Part shown: piece after piece, positions 62,140 to 64,000 of the stretch
How positions within the stretch are numbered: the stretch's first letter is position 1
Layout: the number at the start of each line of letters is the position of its first letter
DNA from: Flavobacterium sp. LHD-85
GTDB lineage: Bacteria > Bacteroidota > Bacteroidia > Flavobacteriales > Flavobacteriaceae
NCBI RefSeq assembly: GCF_030929595.1
Contig: NZ_JAVFVR010000008.1
Span: forward strand, 1-64,000
DNA length: 64,000 nt
Direction: 5' to 3'
Program-made: the position numbers and the translations under genes
The notes under the pieces: model-generated
Databases searched by the model: none
What the model was told of the DNA's origin: nothing
Seen by the model: the letters and a program-made list of their open reading frames with translations, nothing else

Positions 62140-63063
62140 ATGATAAAAAGAATCAAACATAGTTTAGAATTTCTGCTGGATAAAAGTTCGCGAGAAAAAA
62201 CTTCAATGGCAGAAGAAAATTTATTACATGATTTTGCTTTCAGCGAATATCAAAAATCAGAATGGGATAATGATCTTATGGGAAACCCAGAAATCGAATC
62301 TCAAAATATGTACGATGAAATTCAGTTAAGAATTGGAAAGAAAAGATCTTTCCGTCCTTATTTAAAATATATAACTGCTGCCAGCATTCTTTTTCTGCTT
62401 GGTTTAGGATTTTTCTTGAGACCAAATGTTTTAAACCAAAAACAAATCACATTTAAAACGTCATCGATCCCCCAATCTATCCAATTAAGTGACGGTTCGA
62501 AAATTTATCTGGCAGCAAACTCATCATTTCAGTATCCTGAAAAATTTGAAGGCGATCAAAGAACGGTTTCTTTAGTAAAAGGAAATGCGTTTTTTGAAGT
62601 TGCCAAAGACAAACAGCATCCTTTTATTATTCATTCGGGCGAAATAAAAACCAGAGTTGTGGGAACTTCTTTCCACATTCAATTATCAAAATTAAACTGT
62701 AAAGTAATTGTGGTAACAGGAAAAGTAAATGTTTCTGGAAAAGGGCAGAGCGTTGACTTGGTACCGAATCAGAAAGCGTTATTCGAATCTCAAAAATTGA
62801 CTAAACAGCAGGCAGACAAAGCATTTTTGATCAATTGGTATAATGAAGATGTAACGCTAGAGCAAACCACTTTAAAACAGGTAATTACCATTTTACAATA
62901 TAAATACGGAGTTTCATTTGAGTATGATGATAAACAAGTATTAGCAACGCCGTTAACGGTATTCATCAAGAAGGACGCGACATTAGAAAATGTTTTGGAA
63001 CAAATAAATTATATCACAAACCTAAAATTCAAAGTTTATGGCGAAATAGTAAAAGTGGATTAA
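62140..63063 (+). CDS. FecR-family anti-sigma factor
   Basis: A 307-residue membrane anti-sigma factor. A cytoplasmic N-terminal ~75 residues precede one membrane helix (YITAASILFLLGLGFFL). A periplasmic FecR domain (SIQLSDGSKIYLAANSSFQY; VVGTSFHIQLS) and a C-terminal DUF4974 domain (LKQVITILQYKYGVSFEYDD) follow. It holds the upstream sigma factor inactive until the TonB-dependent receptor signals through contact with its periplasmic part. Confidence 0.94.
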   Translation: MIKRIKHSLEFLLDKSSREKTSMAEENLLHDFAFSEYQKSEWDNDLMGNPEIESQNMYDEIQLRIGKKRSFRPYLKYITAASILFLLGLGFFLRPNVLNQKQITFKTSSIPQSIQLSDGSKIYLAANSSFQYPEKFEGDQRTVSLVKGNAFFEVAKDKQHPFIIHSGEIKTRVVGTSFHIQLSKLNCKVIVVTGKVNVSGKGQSVDLVPNQKALFESQKLTKQQADKAFLINWYNEDVTLEQTTLKQVITILQYKYGVSFEYDDKQVLATPLTVFIKKDATLENVLEQINYITNLKFKVYGEIVKVD

Positions 63064-63132
63064 AAACAAAAAAGCAGTTGCGGGAACAACTGCCATTAAT
63101 AATTAAGCATCGTAAAAACAATTACTTAAATC

Positions 63133-64000
63133 ATGTATTTTAAACCTTCTTATTTAAATCTAAAGAGTTTTGTCTTTTTAGTTCTAGCTTTACTTGCCTT
63201 TCAGAGCGGTTATAGTAAAACTTTATTAAAAGTGTCAAAAGTAGCAAATAAAATAGAAAAAGCTACCCTTGTCTCTATTTTTTCAAAATTAACACAGCAG
63301 ACAGATTACAAATTCAGCTATGGACAAGCTGTAATTGCTGATAATACAGCTTATGCAGTAAACTATAATAGCGAGTCTATTACAGCAATTTTGAATGATC
63401 TTTCTAAAAAAGCCAATTTTAATTATAACATTAATGGGAAATTAATTTTAATTCAAAAAACAGCTGCGCCAAAAGTAGTAAATGCAAAAGCGCCTGAAAG
63501 AATTAAAATAAAAGGAAAAGTTGTTGACGAGAATAAAGTGCCAATTCCAGGAGCATCAGTAATCGAAACCAGCACTTCAAACTCAACCGTTACTGATTTT
63601 GATGGAGTTTTTGAACTTACTGTTGGAGAAGGAAAAACAATCGATGTCTCGTATGTAGGATATAAAACTAAAACGCTTGCTGCACAGAGCACTTTTATGA
63701 CCATTCAGTTAGAGCCAGCTACCGCAGAATTAAATGAAGTTTTGGTTGTAGGATACGGAAAACAATCTAAAAAAGATGTTACAGGAGCTGTAACGCAGTT
63801 AGAAGCCGCAAACTTCAAGCAAGGTGTAAACGTTTCTGTAGATAATTTAATGCAAGGAAAAGTTGCTGGTGTACGTGTTGTAAACACAAGCGGTGAGCCT
63901 GGAGCAGGAGTAAATGTAACAATTCGTGGAGTTGGGTCTATTAGAAGCGGAAGTACGCCTTTGTTTGTTGTAGATGGTGTGCCGTTGTCAAATGATGATG
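63133..64000 (+). CDS. SusC/TonB-dependent receptor with STN signalling domain, cut by window end
   Basis: The frame opens at ATG 63133 (MYFKPSYLNLKSFVFL...) and stays open to the window end, about 289 residues. A signal peptide is followed by a secretin/TonB short N-terminal (STN) domain (~45-110, KFSYGQAVIADNTAYAVNYN), a carboxypeptidase-regulatory-like domain (KIKGKVVDENKVPIPGASVI) and a SusC plug start (EVLVVGYGKQSKKDVTGAVT). The STN domain is what touches FecR, so this is the transducer receptor of the sigma/anti-sigma pair. Its 3' part, and probably a susD partner, lie outside the window. Confidence 0.93.
   Translation, partial: MYFKPSYLNLKSFVFLVLALLAFQSGYSKTLLKVSKVANKIEKATLVSIFSKLTQQTDYKFSYGQAVIADNTAYAVNYNSESITAILNDLSKKANFNYNINGKLILIQKTAAPKVVNAKAPERIKIKGKVVDENKVPIPGASVIETSTSNSTVTDFDGVFELTVGEGKTIDVSYVGYKTKTLAAQSTFMTIQLEPATAELNEVLVVGYGKQSKKDVTGAVTQLEAANFKQGVNVSVDNLMQGKVAGVRVVNTSGEPGAGVNVTIRGVGSIRSGSTPLFVVDGVPLSNDD

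Noticed and set aside
1..64000. tRNA, rRNA, insertion sequences or prophage
   Set aside because: No cloverleaf-like sequence, rRNA segment, transposase, integrase or phage gene was recognised on either strand.

Overview
The window looks like chromosomal DNA of a Flavobacteriia member, most likely a Flavobacterium-type soil or plant-associated species. The evidence is low G+C, a SusC/SusD pair, a hybrid two-component sensor, type IX secretion (T9SS) C-terminal tails on secreted glycanases, and several promoters matching the Bacteroidota TTG-N17-23-TAnnTTTG pattern. No tRNA, rRNA, CRISPR array, phage or insertion sequence was seen.

Layout. (1) 245-11086: a GntR-type regulator divergent from a complete L-rhamnose catabolic set: RhaT symporter, fused rhamnulose-1-P aldolase/lactaldehyde dehydrogenase, isomerase and kinase. 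LutABC follows and should oxidise the resulting L-lactate to pyruvate. (2) 11254-13724: a GH27 alpha-galactosidase, a YegP-like protein and an NlpE-like lipoprotein. (3) 13855-21232: a molybdenum hydroxylase locus. XdhC and a MocA-like cytidylyltransferase come first, then a convergent cysteine desulfurase, then a Tat-exported PaoABC-type three-subunit aldehyde dehydrogenase. (4) 21465-37108: a DUF2911 protein and a polysaccharide utilisation locus on the minus strand (hybrid sensor, SusC, SusD, GH88, two GH2 enzymes). (5) 37376-45152: a parallel beta-helix lyase-like protein and glucuronate catabolism (UxuA, SDR-type UxuB, KDPG aldolase, YhcH cupin), with a divergent LacI-type regulator and a DUF4861 protein. 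(6) 45366-57651: a HAD phosphatase, then a propeller/Y_Y_Y/LuxR-type regulator upstream of three secreted enzymes (GH16, GH64, GH18) that together suit fungal cell-wall degradation. (7) 57963-64000: a secreted metallophosphoesterase, a PI-PLC-like protein, and a sigma/FecR/TonB-dependent receptor cassette cut by the window end.

Regions 1, 4 and 5 fit together. A polymer carrying rhamnose and glucuronate (arabinogalactan-protein or gum side chains, or an ulvan-like glycan) would be bound by SusCD and cut by the GH2, GH88 and beta-helix enzymes. Its two monosaccharides would be consumed by the rha-lut and uxu-eda genes. Glucuronate isomerase and KDG kinase are not in the window.

The most unusual feature is the intergenic DNA. 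Many gaps hold long, imperfect, often nested palindromes from a few sequence families. They tend to sit directly after stop codons, and in at least two genes (cysteine desulfurase, GH88) they supply the last codons. The second notable feature is the LacI-type regulator at about 42.8 kb. Its helix-turn-helix has no ATG, GTG or TTG start, and it is expressed from a promoter that faces the uxu promoter across one shared palindromic operator.
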